Program-made: the position numbers and the translations under genes
Source: Lanius collurio
Taxonomy: Eukaryota; Chordata; Aves; Passeriformes; Laniidae
NCBI GenBank assembly: GCA_020086605.1
Contig: JACBWW010000018.1
Span: forward strand, 11,491,389 to 11,555,388
Direction: 5' to 3'
DNA: 64,000 nucleotides
Notes under the pieces: generated by a model
Told to the model about the DNA's origin: nothing
Databases searched by the model: none
Seen by the model: the letters and a program-made list of their open reading frames with translations, nothing else
Shown here: one piece after another, positions 1 through 15,163 of the stretch
Layout: each line of letters opens with the position of its first letter
Position numbering within the stretch: the stretch's first letter is position 1

Positions 1-3000
1 TATTTTCGTTCTAAGAATTAAAAAAAAAATTAAAAGATCACAAAATAATAATAATATCATGCTATCTACTTGCAAACCACTGATAAAAACCCCAGCATTT
101 TCCAGTAAGTTGATAGGTTATTTATTGCTGCTACTATTATTTTATGCTTCCAGATATTCAAAATGGCTACAAGGACATAGTTATACAACTATCACAAAAC
201 CTATAAAACTATCAGTTGCCTAGAGAATCATGCCACAAGACCCAACTTACTTTTCCTTTGTCCTCCAGCACATCTTTGTATAGCCCAGGAAGGTTTAATA
301 TTTACTTTTTGCTTTATACCTAAGTCCTTATTTTAACCATAAAATTGTCTCTCTTGAACAGAATTTGCTCTCAGAGCATCACACTGCTGTATTTGGGCAA
401 AGCACACCAAGCCTCCACATGTGCATTACTCCCTCAGGCACCTGAATCTGGGCCAGGCAGAGATTCCCACCAGGACTATCAGCACTGCAGCTCCCTGTTT
501 GCATCCCCAGTGTCACACACACTCTCTGTTAGGTAGAAAAAGAAGCATCCAGGAAGGTACCAGTGCCAGGCTTCCCTGGGCTTCCTTTGAGTAGGAGCAT
601 CTCTGTCATTAACCACTCCTGGACTACCAGAGCCACACACTCTTCACAGGGCAGGCTCGGGCCTCTTTCACATATTTTTGGTTGCATCTTACTGTTCTTG
701 GCCATTCCTGCTCCAGTTGGATGCAATATTTATGCTGAGGAAACCTTCCCAAAAAGGGCTGTATTTGCTGCTCAGTGACGGGAATGTCCTTTAGACAGAT
801 TTGCTCTCCTTATTTTAATCATTGCATCTCTTCATATGCTACGAACCACTGCTCTTATAGTTTCCTCTTTCTTTAAGGCTGCAGCTTCTTCTACTGATCT
901 GCTGACTCAATATTCTCCATGATCCACACTTTCTTCTTAAGGATCTGCTTTCCCCCATAACAGATCAGAAACTGCTGCACATATTGGACTTATGTCTACA
1001 GAAATCAGCAGGTTGCAGTTTTTGTTGTTTCTACACTCCATCTTTGGCCCAGGCATCAATGTCACAGTGTCACCTGAAGATAGTTACTTTCTTGCTTCAC
1101 AACTAAATTTTTATCCCAGTTGATTTACAATCTGCTCCCAGACTACTTTTTTTGAAAGATGGATTACCCATCACCTTGGTACTCTGAGTCATTAAACTCA
1201 TGATTAAACTAATCTGTCTTAAAGTCCCTATATCTGATCAGGTTTAAACACATTGCCTTGACTGTATCTGAACAAAGCACTTGAGCCAATTTTTTCCCAA
1301 TGCAGATTCCTGGATCTCCACTGGACAGGAGCTGCCAATTCAAACTGGCTGCCAGCACAGCCCAGCAGTGCTCTGTAACCCCAGCATGCAGCAAATGTTT
1401 TCCAGGCTGCTTTGAAGCACAAAAATAGGGTATAAAGTTTCAAAATTTATCATCAGCTCTGTTCCTGGATCTCTAAAGAATGGGCAAACTGTCTGAAGTC
1501 TTTGAAGCACCATGACTGAGTGCATGCCAACTTAAACCCTAAGAAATCCACTGCTCTGTACAGCATTTGCTCTCCATTCTCCCTGAATTGCTGAACAAGG
1601 ATTAGTGAAGCATAGCTGTTATGTAAAAAGTCCCCATGTTATGTATAATTTGTGAATGCATGAGCAGGCAATAGGCTGGTTAATATTTCTGCTTGATACC
1701 TGTGTTGTCATAATGATTAACCTTTCATAACTGTCAGAGCAGCAACACTATGTGATAATGCCAGAACAGAAAAGGGCTAGGAGGGAATAAAGATATTTGT
1801 GTAAAAGCTGATGCACTGGCTTCTGAGTCCAGTGCACTTCATAGTGTAGAAAAAATACATGTAGAAATATCGGTCAGCAGACTGGAGCATACATCTAAGT
1901 AAGAAGGAAAAGAACTTGGTAGACCAGACTTTGAATAACAAACATTGAATATTGATCCTGAAGTAAAATGGTAGAAGACTCATGTCTTCTAAATGAGTAC
2001 CCCCCAAAAACTTGATGTAGCATCAGCTTATATAAACCTATTTTGTACCTCTCCGTTTTTACTTCAAATGTGATCTCAGCAATTCTTTTCACCTTTCACA
2101 AAATCCTTTCGAAAACACTTGCAGAAATAATTAGAAATTTAACTCAGATCACTGACAGCTTCAGCTTACAAGAGCTTCAAATTTGTGTTCAGAATGCTCT
2201 GCTATTTAAAATTTGTCTTTATTCCAATGAGTAACTGTTTTAAAATGCCCTTGATCATCAACAAGATTAAAATATTAAAGTTGCTCATATTTTCTTCCAT
2301 TTATAATTAATTTCCATGAAATGGAATCCATCAATTACATATAAAAAGCTTTTAGTTCCCAGGTTTCTTTTCTAGAACCACCTGCTCCTGATAAAATCCT
2401 ATTGATTTTCATTTTCAAAATGAAGAAAATATTCTGCTGCTTCTGTGTAATAAGTGCAGATTTTTGGCAAATATATGGAGAATGAGAGCTCTGCTGCACT
2501 TATGAGTCTTGTTTAAATTAGATTTCTGAGAAAGACTGGAAAATATACAGGCTTCAATGGACAAGGACTTAAAAAAGTGAAATTTGTCAAAATATAAGAC
2601 AGAATTTAAAAATGGGACCACTAAGCCATACAAACATAAGAGCACAATGATATCCTTTACCTATCAATGAATGTATCAATTCCAGTTATTTATGGATGAA
2701 ACTCTTTGTGCCACTTTGGGCATATGTGAGTAACTTTAGCTTCCTTGACTTTTTATTTTAATGCAATATGTGGTAGATGCAGTAATATATATTTTTAAAA
2801 CCACAAAACATAAGCTTCATTTCCTCCTACTTATAGAAATATCTTAGTTTATACACTTCCATGGAAATAGTGTTCAGCTTCCTGCTAAACTGTTAGCATG
2901 TTTCTGCCAACTTCTCAAAATGTTTTCCTTTACCCTTGTTGATTGTGAAAATACTCCAAATCTTGTGGCAAAACACACTGGAAAAGAACAGAAGCTACAA

Positions 3001-6000
3001 GTAGGTAATATTAATTTTTCACACTGTGAGCTGATATTCATGTATCTTTTCCCAGAGGTGTGAAAGACGGGAAATCAGACAATACCAAGGGAAAGTCTGG
3101 GCCTCCCCAGTAGAAGCCATTTTTTTCCAACTTGTCTGCCACCATTAAGCAATTTTCCATGGACCACAAGCCCATCATTCCTGAGAAGCCTCTGTCAACT
3201 CCATTGTAAACTGAAACTGCTTTTCCTAACTACAGACTCAGCAAAAATCACTCACTGCTGCCTCAGCACCAGGGTAAGAGCACACTGTATGAATTGATGT
3301 CCTTCACATACAGTTCATGTATGATGGATGCTACTGTGGGTCCTGCATCACAGATTCTTTCCTACTGACAGTGTAGCTGTGCTCAAGCCATATTTCTATG
3401 CAATATTTTTCTAGTAGTCAAAAGAATTATTACATCTGCACTGAAACATTTCTTCAAAGCCATGACCTTGTTGCAATCACTATCCCACATAAAGGATCTG
3501 CTCTGACCTAGCAGAGATGGAAACCAAATACTGAAATAGTCATGGTCACAAGAGAGTGATGATAACTCCAGCTTATGCTATTTCCACTGCCTGTCTCTAC
3601 TGTAATAATTTCTCAGAACTGGAGAAACAAATAAAGGCAAAAAACTATAGTTCTGTTGCCCATAAAGAGTGGAAAACAACCCTAATGTCAATAAAAATCT
3701 TCGAAAGTAAGTTTGGAATAATCTCCATTTTCTTCACCCTTGAAATAGTAACTTTACTTTTAGTAGTTGCTTCATCCTCTTCTTGTTTATCAGATGCAGA
3801 CAGTGAGCCACAGCAAAATAAAAACAGAGCTGTCTTTCCCCTTCCAGCCTGTACTCCTGCATGCTTCTTCATATGGTTTTATTTTTAAACATTTTCCCAT
3901 AAAGATGTAACTTACTTTAGGGCTTACTTGAAGGAAGCTCCCAACAAGTTCCCATATGCGATTGCTTAACCCAGAACAGCTGAGCTTTGTAAATCAGCAA
4001 CAGACCCAGCAGAACTCTGAGCCTGCACAGGCCGATGGGGTTTGCCTTTTGTGGTGCAGCCCCGTCACTAATGAGGAGCTGGCAAGAGGCACGGTGCCCC
4101 CGGCCCTCATTAAATGGGCTTGTTTTGGCCTGCTGGAACCTTACCTCAGGACTGAGCACAGAGCCTGGAGCAGCAGTGCAGCTGCACAAACAAGGGTTCT
4201 GTCTCCCTGCAGACATGGAGTCTTCCTGAAGAGTTTTAAGTCAGGTTTTCTCCCTGTCAATGTCTCCTTAAGTGTGACATAATGATAAAATAGCACTTCA
4301 GTGGTTTACCTCAGGTACTCATCAATGTTCATGCTGAAGAGGCTCAGCCCCAGCCTGGGACCACTCTGGAGTCACTCCCCCACATACCAACGTGTCCCTG
4401 CACTGACAGTCTCCAAGCACTGCTGGCCCTTCTCTGCCTGCTCTGCAGAGCTGCCAGTTTTGAACTTAACAAACAGCACAGACATCTTCCCAACATAAGG
4501 GAAATTACCAGAGCAGCAGCAGAGCCAGCCCCTGCCACGCTCTGCTCCAGGCAAGGCAGCCTTGGGGCTGCAGAACAGGAAAAGCCACAAATGCATTAAT
4601 GTTGCTCTAGTCAAACCTCATCACTCAGTTCTCTCAGGTGTGGGGGAGTCTGGAGAGAGCAACAGTCATGAGTGCTTCCTGCTCTCATTCTCCTCAGCTG
4701 TCACATCCAAGTTTGCTCTTTCTAGCTCAGACATGCTGGCAAAAGAGATGCTTATGAAGCTCAAGTGACAAGTCCAGTGGTCCCTCCAGGCTGCAGATTA
4801 TTTTGCTTGGAGGCTCATCTTCACTCTGGCTAAGCAGAAGAGTAAAAACACTACAAATCTGATCAATCTTTCCTGAGCCTACAGGTAGGGAACTTCTACT
4901 ATAGAAACTGGAACTTGAGGCTATGGTTCTACAAAACCTGAAGTTCCTTTAGAAGAGAAAGAACTACCTGAGGAGCACTCGAGCTGTGATGACAGTGCTT
5001 CAAGAAAATCTGTGGACAGCTTGTCCCCTGCCACAGCTTGATGTAGAGTGCCCTCTCTGCACTGCTCATGATGTGTGCAGGAGGCCTCTGCAAGCACAGT
5101 GGGAGCATTAGGTTGGTCAGGGGAGCCCCTGCTGAATTTTGGACTCTTCCCATGTCGGCCAGCCTCTGTGGCTGGTACAGAATTGTCAGCAGAAATGGCC
5201 TTCTACAGTCAGATTTTTCTTTTAAGTCTGTGGATGTTGGATTGCACCCAAAGCTGCAGAAGTATTTGGAAAAAGACTTAGGATCATAACTGCAGATTTT
5301 CATTAGAAAAGATTAAAAGCTGCTTTAAGTTAGCCTAACTAGGGGCTTTACTTACTAACATAGCATTATACATTTCCAAGTCTCTCTAAGTACAGCTGGA
5401 CATGCAGTGTCAGCATGAGTGTAGTTGGTGTCTGGAGACCACCCATGTTTCTCTGTCAGGTTGTGAGCCAGGCTGTACAGGTGGTGCTAGAAAACATCCT
5501 GCTGCTTGGCTACCACTGCAGAGCTGGATGTATGTAAAGAGATATATGAGCTATCCTTTTCTAAATTAGTAATGACTTATTAATCTGGACAGGGCTATTC
5601 TGGCCATGGACATCTAATGAGAAGTGAGAGAGCTATTTTTGTTCTTCTATGTTAGTGTAAAAAATGTTTGACAAGGTTGGTAGCAGCTTGCTGAGACATC
5701 CATCAGAGAGGCTGAAGCTCAGAGTCACAGTGGGGTGTTTGCTCCTGACAGCACCCCCAGCCATTCTGACCCTCAGGGAGTTTGACCTCCCATTGGCTCA
5801 GGGGGGCTCCTTGATGGCTTGCTCTTGTCATGGCTCTGGCTGTGCTGTCACTTCCATCTAAGCCTTCATTCACCTAACTAAAACAGTGTACTGAAAAGCA
5901 GGGACAAAACTCGAATTTTGTGGTGTGCCTTATTGGACAAAGCTCTGCTATAACTCTGGTTTATCATAATAAAGTTACTGGTTAGTGTACAGAGGTGACC

Positions 6001-7695
6001 ATTTTTCCTCTCAGTCTCCTGAGCTTCTGATGTATTGTGGTTCCATGATGTGTCCCCTGGTAACTGTTCTCTCCACATTTTGAGCAGACACCTCTCAAGG
6101 CAAATTGCTATTTGGAAGGTAAGCAGTTATTCCTGTTTTGAGATTTGCCACTCAGCTTCTTTGCAGAGCAAACTCACATTAACAAAGGAGAAAGCGGAGC
6201 ACACACAGCTCCTCCAATACACTCCAGAAGCCAGGCTGCCCAGCTGAGCAGGAGCCCTGAGGGGCTGCAGCAGCATTTCCCTGGTTCTCCCTGTGGAGTG
6301 GGACAGCAGCTCAGGACCAGTGTGCTTAACCTCAGAAAATTTTCATCCCAACTCATTCAGTTCATTACTGGGCACAAGCTGTGCCTTACTTTCACTGGGT
6401 TTGTTTTTTATTTGATGAGACTACTTGCTAACAAAGCTGCATGGAGGTTTAGGAAGTACTTCAAGGTAGGGTTAGAAAACTGCATGGTAGTTTCCTCTAA
6501 TTTGAATAGCACGCTTTTGTCTGAGTGACCTGTGTCTGTCACTTTCATAAAATAAAAGCAAAGGTAGAAAAGTTGTCAGCTGCACTCCTAGCATAGGGCA
6601 GTCCCCAAAGGTCTGGTAAGGAGCCGTTGCATCCTGACCCTTTCTGAAATTACTCATCAGAAATTAGTGAAGTATTCAGGTTAAGTTTTTTGGTTTGGTC
6701 CATTCTGCCTAGCTACTGGTACAGAAAAATCCTACACCTTAAAGAAATAAGTAGGAAGGGAATTCTAAAACGACAAGTAGATATATGATTATATTCTTCT
6801 TAAACGTGTAAATTTCTACTAAAATTGAAATCCAGTGTGTGTTTCCCATGCTTAATTACAGAACTTAAGCCACGGTACATTATCAAGACTATTTATGAAT
6901 TGCTCACAGACAAACAGGTTAACATTTTGATCACTATCTAAAAAGTGCTGTGATTTTTCAAATTTTTTTATATGTTTGTTCACCAAAACCAACTTGTGTT
7001 GCTAAATTATGTTTCTAGTTTAATTAAGTTTCATTAGAACCTGTTCTGCCTAAAATTTAGACTCTGACTAATAACTTTTATATGTCCTTTACAAGATTTC
7101 TTCTATGATAGACAAAATTTAAGACTCTTGCCTGTTTTGAGTGCTGTACCTCTGAGAGTCAGCTACATCCTGGAAGCTGAAGTTGTATTAATAATGAGTT
7201 TCAAAGAAGAACCTGTAGGATTAAACCAGGCAGAAATACTCACAGCACTGAATGCAGGGAATCCTGTGAGATTTTGCAGATTTTTCTCTTGCCAAGAGAT
7301 CCTGAACTCCCAGAAAGCGGCCCAGCTGTAAGTGGAGGCCAAGCAGGACTTCTGACAGGCTCTGTGGAAACATAACAGTAATAGTAATTTAAATAATTAC
7401 TTTAAAATCAGTGTGCATGAGAAATATCTTTTTAGATGAGTTGTACTGATAGTGGCTTCAGACTGAGCTGTTAAACAGATTAGTTCTGGATGAGGCCCAT
7501 GCTGCCAGTGCAAACTGCATCCAGCTACAGTCTCTTGGTCCCAGTGGAAATGTTTACGCATAACCACATCCCTCAGGCAGGCAAAAAAAGGGAAAAATTT
7601 GCATTTTTACTACTCAACTGCTGAATTATTCATCTTCCATATTCTTTTTCCAATACGAATTAAGCTGTGCAATAGATCCCCAGATTCATTGATCT

Positions 7696-7739
7696 ATTTA
7701 AATAAACAATGTGATACATTTAAATAAACATTGTGATAC
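7696..7739. repeat. 22-bp tandem duplication (two copies)
   Basis: Two adjacent 22-bp copies start ATTTAAATAAACA and differ at one base. It looks like a recent replication-slippage duplication. Confidence 0.85.
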
Positions 7740-10700
7740 CAGGCAGCAAGGACCATCTGACATCAATTTCTTTTGTTTCCATTTGTGGAGCAGGCAAATT
7801 ATATCCTGCACAGTCAGAACAGACCCATCCACGTGATTTCATCAAAGATCTCCATTTGTGGTGGTAAGTTCCACCACACCACTTGATGGTCTGTTTTTCC
7901 TAAATGGAAACATTCCTGGCTCTCAGAGGGTGAAGGAGATGACATTTCCGTAAGAGGAATTGCTACATGTACATTTGTGGTTCTGCCATTGGCTCAACAC
8001 CAGTAAATGCCAAACTCACAGGGCTCATGATTGTATAGATGTTAACTACAAACTTGTTTCTCCTTTGAAGGACTTGAAAAGGAGCAGGATGGAAACTTTT
8101 TGCCCATTTATGATAAGATTTACAGGTTAAGAAGGTTAAGTTTATCGGCACCATTTAGTCTCATACAGTAAGATTGTTTCCATAAGGAAAAAGGCACTAT
8201 TCTGTGGTCTAAATACACACTAAATAAAAAGACTTCTTGCAGCCAGAGTTTACAATTTCACACAAATTGATTGAGCAAACGTTCAGCCCCTGAGACTGGA
8301 ACTCACAGAGGCCTGGGAGGCACCACAAGGGAAGAGATGTAAGCTCTCCTCTCCTCATTTATTACTATGAAAGAAAGGATGTTTCTTCTACAGACAGATT
8401 ATTTTGTTCCCTGAGTACTATTTTTGACTATTGGCAGTCCAACTGCCTGATATTTATCAAAAAGAAAATTTGATCAATCCCATAGCAGGCAGATCCATGG
8501 TCCTCCCCCAGACGGTATTGAAAATGCTTATGTTTGTATGTTTAGAATCAAGGAGGTTATAAATCCACAACATGTGATCAAACTGAAGAAACATCTTGAT
8601 TCAAAATTAACTGGTGCTTTTCTTACAGCCTTGAGATAATTTCTAAAATAGCTGGTCCCTCTAGCATCTGATTTATGTGCCAGAACAGCATATAAACTCA
8701 AACAATATTGTAGACCAACCTCATAGATTTTCTAAATTTTCTAATATCAAGAGATCACCACATAGATTGACTGAAAAAAATTAAAAAATATTTGAGAGAA
8801 AATGAAAACTTCTGGGTACCACCTCAGAGTTGTAAAAAAAAATAACTTCTCTGTATTTGGATTTCCCAGGAGATTTTTCAGACCATAAGCTTCACACAGC
8901 TGGGATGCTCTTGGTACTCTGAGAAGACCAGAGAATGTTATTTCTGTTGAAGATGACATGTTCTGGCAATATAAGTTACTTTCCCACTAACATGGAATTT
9001 TCCTTTGTCTCAGAGGAGGATGGATATGTGCATGTCCGTGTGCTTGGCCTGGCAGAAGAGGTAGGAAGGAACAGCTCTCATCTGGACAGAGCTGTTGGTA
9101 ACGTGTGCCTGCACTTCTCATGGAGCAGCAGCTTCTCTGAATGCCTATGAGAGAGGTGCTAATTTACGTGTGGAAGTGTTAATTACTAACAATTCATAAG
9201 GTCACCTCTCTACAACAGAAACTCTCCCTGTCGAGAGGAAAAAGAGAGCAGCAGTGATGCCAAAGAGCACACGAGAACCATCGTAGATAAAACAAACAGG
9301 CACATCCATTCCCTGAGCTTCTCTCCATAGAAAAAAAAAATATTTTAGCCTCCAAAGAGTTCATATAATTTCTCACAGATTACAAGCACAGACAGATCCC
9401 CTGCTGCAGAACAGGCATGTCCATTTACCTAATAAAGATTTCACAGATTTTTAGGAAAAATGTTGTAAATTGGTAACAAAGTGGAAAAGAAATGAAATAG
9501 AGCCATGTCATTTCTTCCTGTGAAAAAATATGCAAAGCAACTCACATCTCCTGCAATCACTGCCTAAGCACCCTTTCTGAAAGAAGTAATTGCAGGACAG
9601 TAGAGTGAAGATCAAGATGTTCCTTAAGGGCTCCCTAGGTTCTGGGGTCAGTAGGAATTTGTCTTCAGATCTGTCTTAAATGGCTTATCTCAGTCAAAAA
9701 TTAAACCCAGGGAGGATCCTGAGTCTGGTTCAGAATGTAATAAAAAATTATGTAAGAAAGGTATATTCCCTGATCTCCTCTCCTGAGTGAGAGGGTGCTA
9801 AATCAGCTGAAAGAGCAAGCAGAGACCTGGGTTTGTTAATTATATGACAGAGAAAGAGAAAAATCCTTTGTGTAAGCCATTTTCGTACATGGTGAGTCAG
9901 GGAATTTACATTTCATTATGTGCTCAGCAAGAAGTGTAAAATACAACTTCTTCAAGCAGATATGAACAGACACTCAGGATCAATCTAATGTCAACTGTAA
10001 AAAAACGGTAGGGTATGAATTAATGTTTCATTGTGTCAGATCAATGAAGGCTTGATGATCTCAGACATGCAAATAATATGCCTGTCCAATCTGCCACTCG
10101 CTTTTTTCGTCTACAAGCATGGACAAAAAAGCAGGGATGCTGCCAGCTGACATGAAGGTGGTAGGTGAGGGAGCTCTGGGGTCTGAAGTTAGGCTGTAGT
10201 CAAGTCATGCAGTCATTTGGAGAGAGACATTAGTTATACTCCCTTGTGACAGCTGAGGTCCCTGTGTGTAGAAAACTGCTTCTCTGAATTTTATCTGTGA
10301 GGAAGGGACCAAGCATCCCTTCCCACGTGGAGCAGCTGCAAGAGTGCTCAGATGAGCCCTGAAGGGCATATGGGACTGTGCCTCTTTATATGTTTACCAG
10401 ACACTCACATGTTTTGTACTCAGGTTTGGCTTATGCAACTCCTTCCAAACAAATGGAGTTGCAGCTTCTTTATCCATCTGTCATGGTGTGTGCTAGCTGT
10501 GCTGCTATAGAACCTTATATTGAATTTAGCCCTAAAGCTATTAGAGTTTCACAGGTACTAAATTCCCCAACATAATTTTTAGAAATATAAAATATGGCAG
10601 CAAAGTTGTTAACTTAGAACTCAGTTGATATATTGTCAGCTCGAGGTCTTTCTGAGAAAACACATGGCAGAAAAGCAAAACAAAACTAAAGAGAGACATA

Positions 10701-11755
10701 AATTCTGAGTTCATGAAATGTTCAGTGCAATTTGCAGCATTATAGTAGTTACAGTTCTGTCTTATACTGACAGGAAGCATTTAAACATACTTACGTGTAT
10801 GTATGCACGAGCCACCCTGCCAGACAAAACTCTGTGCTACACAAAGACAGATGGGAAAGAGCTGTGTATTCTCTACTTGATTGCTGCATTGTGTCAGACT
10901 AAGACTGGCCATGGTCATAAAGTTGGTTCATGCAACTGTTCATATTTACCTAGAAGTTCTCAAGACAGTCATTAAAACAGTAGTTGTTTTCTTATCCAAG
11001 AAAACAAACGCAGAGGGTTTGAAAGTATCCGAGCTCTTCTGGAAGATGCTGTCGTAAGCAAAGGTTGCTTAATGCTGCCTTCCTTCAGTCACACAGGCAG
11101 ATGGGTGGAGTGGAGCAGGCACTGGACAGATAATAAAGCCCTTGGAGCTGGGAGCCAGACCAACATAACATAGCAAAAGTTGGAGGCCAAACCTGTGAAT
11201 CGTTCCAGAAATAAAGTAGTAGGGATTTAAGCTTTGGAGAAATATTACTCTGTAGTAAAAATATGTGAATCTTCATCAAGAAGTAAATCTAAAACAGGAC
11301 TATTTTTTTTAAAGGACTTCAAAATTAAATGTCTTTGTCATCCAGTAACTCTGGAGTTTGCAAGAGAAGTATAGACCATCTGTTTGAGAGACCAGTAACA
11401 CAGTCTGTGCAGCTAATCAGCATGATAGCAGTAGGAAATGATCTCATAGGGGCCTATCACATCTGGTTTTAAAACTAGTAAGTAGACTTTTTTTAGTTTG
11501 CTTAAGTTTTCTGTATCTCATAAAACCTCTTTTGTGATAGGATTCGTAATTTAATTTTAATGTTTTTTTCTCAGTCTCTAAACAGGAATAGGCAAGAGAA
11601 ATAAATACATACACAGTAGGGTGCATGGGTACTCCTGCAGCCTGTTATTACTTCAGTGAATAGCAGTCAGGGTTATCCCAGCAACAATAAAGTCACTATC
11701 ATCATAAAATTCTAACATAAAACCTTTTTTTACATGGAAACTCTTGATTAATTAT

Positions 11756-11772
11756 AAAAAAAAAAAAAAAAA
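11756..11772. repeat. Poly-A tract
   Basis: A 17-bp A run in non-coding sequence. Confidence 0.85.
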
Positions 11773-12046
11773 GAAAAAGCAGCACTCCTTTACTGAACTC
11801 CCTCCCTCATTGTCATTTTTACTACCCTAGTATTATCTGGTATATTCTTGTTCAGTTTTTAAGTATTTTGTTGAATTCTGAATATGGAAATCTGGAATGC
11901 TTTACTTTTAGATCAATTTATTTTTGCCAAGAATTGAGAAAATGTACATTAGAAAGTGCTACAATTTTCAGAAATCTATTATCAGCCTCCCTGATGGTAG
12001 GAATACCTGATACAAAATATCTAAATGAACATATCTTAAAGCATTT

Positions 12047-12064
12047 GGGGGCTGGGTGGGGGGG
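12047..12064 (+). other. G-quadruplex-like motif
   Basis: The run GGGGGCTGGGTGGGGGGG fits the four-G-run rule with short loops, in otherwise AT-rich DNA. No neighbouring gene suggests a role. Confidence 0.5.
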
Positions 12065-15000
12065 AAGTGTTATCAGGTATTTCTGAGTATGCTGGGAGCT
12101 GCAGGGAGTTTTTTTGCAGCAGTGTTACACAGGTCAATACAAATATCCTGGATATTGTGCCAACACTTCTAATGCTTCAGTGAATCTCACTAACATTTCC
12201 TGTTGCATTTACCACTTGAAAGTCTGCCTGACTGCTTCCTTGGAAGGACAGCTGTGTGTCCCCTGCTTGCTTTCAGGGCACAAACAGGTTACAGATTCCT
12301 AAGGACTTCAAGAAATGAATAGAAATTAATGAAAAAACTGACCTTGTGGCTCTGTTCCTGTCGGTCATGCACCAGTAAAGGAGGAATTACAATAAAAAGG
12401 CAGAAGAGCTCTGCAGAAGGAACAACATCGCTGAAAAGAAAAAGCCCCCTGAGCATTTCCCCACAGTGGATGAGCTGAGGCTCCCCCAAACCCAGAGTGA
12501 GCAGGCAGTGACAGCAAATCTCAGGTGGCACTAAAGCCCCAGCAAGGTCAAGCAAACATGGACGAGGTGGGTCCACACCACACCTTGCTCTCAGTACAAA
12601 CAGGATTTGTTGGCCTGGGGAAGGAAAGGGTGAGGATGGCACCATACATTTGGTACCTTTATTGTAAAGCAGTTATTTCATAAGCAGTGTTTAGAGATAG
12701 ATGGGGGGAAAAAAAAGACAGGAAAGTTATGTATTTCTATTTTTTATTTTTAAATCTGTCTCTTTATAAACTACTGCTTTCTGCTTCTCTAAGACCTCTG
12801 GAGTATAAGCACGAATAAGTTCAAACTGCCTGATAACTCTAATAACCCAAAACCTGGACATTCTACAGCTGGAGACTAAAGAGTGATTGATCCCTGACAA
12901 TAAGGTATCAAAACCAACTTTGGAGTATAGAAAATTGATTTCATTACTTCTTGGAAGTACGAATATAGGAAAAAATATATAAGAAATAACTTGATAGAAA
13001 AAAGATCTTTTGCTTTTACACAAAGAGCGGTAGGAATGCTTCTCATACCACTGCATGTCAGCAATTTGGGAAGTCAGAGTGACCATGAAATGAAAACAAC
13101 ATTGTGCACTACATCTTTGTTCCAGCAGAAATATTGACTCTGAACTCCATGTGCTTCTAGATGTATAATTCTGATGGTTTATGGGATTTTCACATAATCT
13201 CATTGTCATTATGTCTCCAAATGTTTAAATCAACCATGAGAGCTCAAGAACTCAAAATATCTAATCTGCAGAAAGAATGGCAAAGCAGAAATACCTAGAA
13301 TAAATAAATAAGAAAGAAATGGAAATATTTGAATGACCTTGCTATTGAAAATATTGGTTTTGTGTCCTAGTCCCACATTATTATTACACGCAGGATTTCC
13401 CCATTCACACTCTTGATGAACTACTCCTGGTATTGTTCCTGGCAGCATGAAGGAGTTAATAGTGCTCAAAGTGCTTGGAGTGGTACCATGGTCTAAAAGA
13501 AAAGGGGAATTATGTGCTAGAGAAGAAACTCACAGCCTCCCTTCCACACTGCTGTGCTCATGCCAACAATTCCCCAGGCAGCTGGAATTTCCTTGCCTTA
13601 TGGAAGCTAGCCTAGAGCTCATCCCTCCAGCTCAGGAACCCAGGACATTACCTTGCCATTTGCTGAACTCTGGCTCTTACAAAGAGCCTAGCAGGACTCA
13701 AGAAGTCCTGTTTCTCTGGTGGCCTGATGAGTTTATGTCCTCCCTCTTTCTATCATAGAAAATGGGACCAGAGGAGACTTGCCCCTAATAATGTCCCTTC
13801 CTTTGCTGTCACATCTGCGCAAGCTCTGTCATAAAAACAACGAACCTCAGCTCAGAGGTGACCAGTCAGTGGTGAGTGTTTTCAACAGGGGTATTCAGAG
13901 GGCATATTGAACTGGTCCAGGAAACTTAAAGATCCATTTTTATGGGATAGGGCTCATTCTAGTACCTTACACTCCTACCTGGAGAAGACTAAACACTGTC
14001 ATTGATGGATTTAGAAGCAGGAAGGTATTTACATATTATGCTTATTTCAGTGTTAAATTCTGGTCAATTCTACTGATAACAGAGAGCTGAACATGTGAGA
14101 AAATGAGTTGGGCCCTGGGAAGTGAGGAGCATGGTAATGGTGGTCTATCAACCAGGAGAGTTTGTATTTTTCCTGAGAACGAATCTGACTTGTTTGTTAT
14201 CCTCATCTATTTGCACATGCCATGTGCTGCCAATGTATTGACTGCAGCAGTTCCAAGATATGGATTGGCTTTATGGGAAAGAAGTTTTCCTGTACATGAA
14301 CTCCACTTGAAAGCAAGGGTGGGCAGAAAGGATCAATACATATTTGCAATTTATATGCAGTTACCAATCAACCTTATTAGATGGTCCCTGGACAATGTAG
14401 ATGAATACTTAAAGTTATCCTATTAAGATTAGGCTAATTTAACTAATTTTGAGTCACAGATACTGGGTGTTAATAATAGACTATTGATGCACAAGAAAAC
14501 AAAAGAGTCTCTTTGAATTTAATTTTGACTCCAGATCTGATCTCTGCAAGTCAGTGCCTAAGCAGGGAACTCTTCAGGTTCCCCTCTGTCTTCTGCTCTC
14601 TCCCAACTCTTCCCCTTATCATAACAAAAAATTTCAGCTGTGAACATTTTGAGGACTGAGTTGCTTCTCACGACTGGTCTGGAACCAGGGCTTTAAAAAA
14701 TACTAATGCAAACAACACAAAGCTTGCACAGAAAAACAGATCCCTTAAAATATAAAGTGGAACGGCAAGAAAAGAGCAGTGCAAAGCTTCTAAACTATCT
14801 GCTCAGTCACCAGGAATTAAAAGTGTATTTGGCAAGCTATTATTATTAGTCCCCTAATTGCACTGGAGGTATGTAGTTATGCCTGCAGGCCGGTGGACAG
14901 AAACAGAGGATTTAATTCCAGCTTCTCTCCACCTGCTGTACTGAAGGGGTCTAGCAGCACCTGCAACACTAACATGAGCTCCTACAAAAACAATGTGGTT

Positions 15001-15076
15001 TAGTAAGCATAATGACAACATCTGTAAGATATCGAAGTCCAAAACTCAGGTTTTCTTGAATACTTCTAAAGGTCTT

Positions 15077-15104
15077 AAAAAAAAAAAAAAAAAAAGAAAA
15101 AAAA
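15077..15104. repeat. A-rich tract
   Basis: Nineteen As, one G and eight more As, about 60 bp left of the CR1 tail at 15164. Confidence 0.9.
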
Positions 15105-15163
15105 GTACTTTGTGAAATAGTTTTTTCAGTTGAGTGGTTAAAGATGATTTGCAGCTAGGCACT

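Larger units (their letters stand above)
1..15163. other. Gene-free AT-rich DNA downstream of PLOD2
   Basis: No exon, RNA gene or sizeable transposon was recognised. Open frames are short, overlap on both strands and lack splice-bounded conserved motifs. Only the small repeats and the G-run listed separately stand out. Conserved enhancers could be hidden here and would need cross-species alignment to see. Confidence 0.6.
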
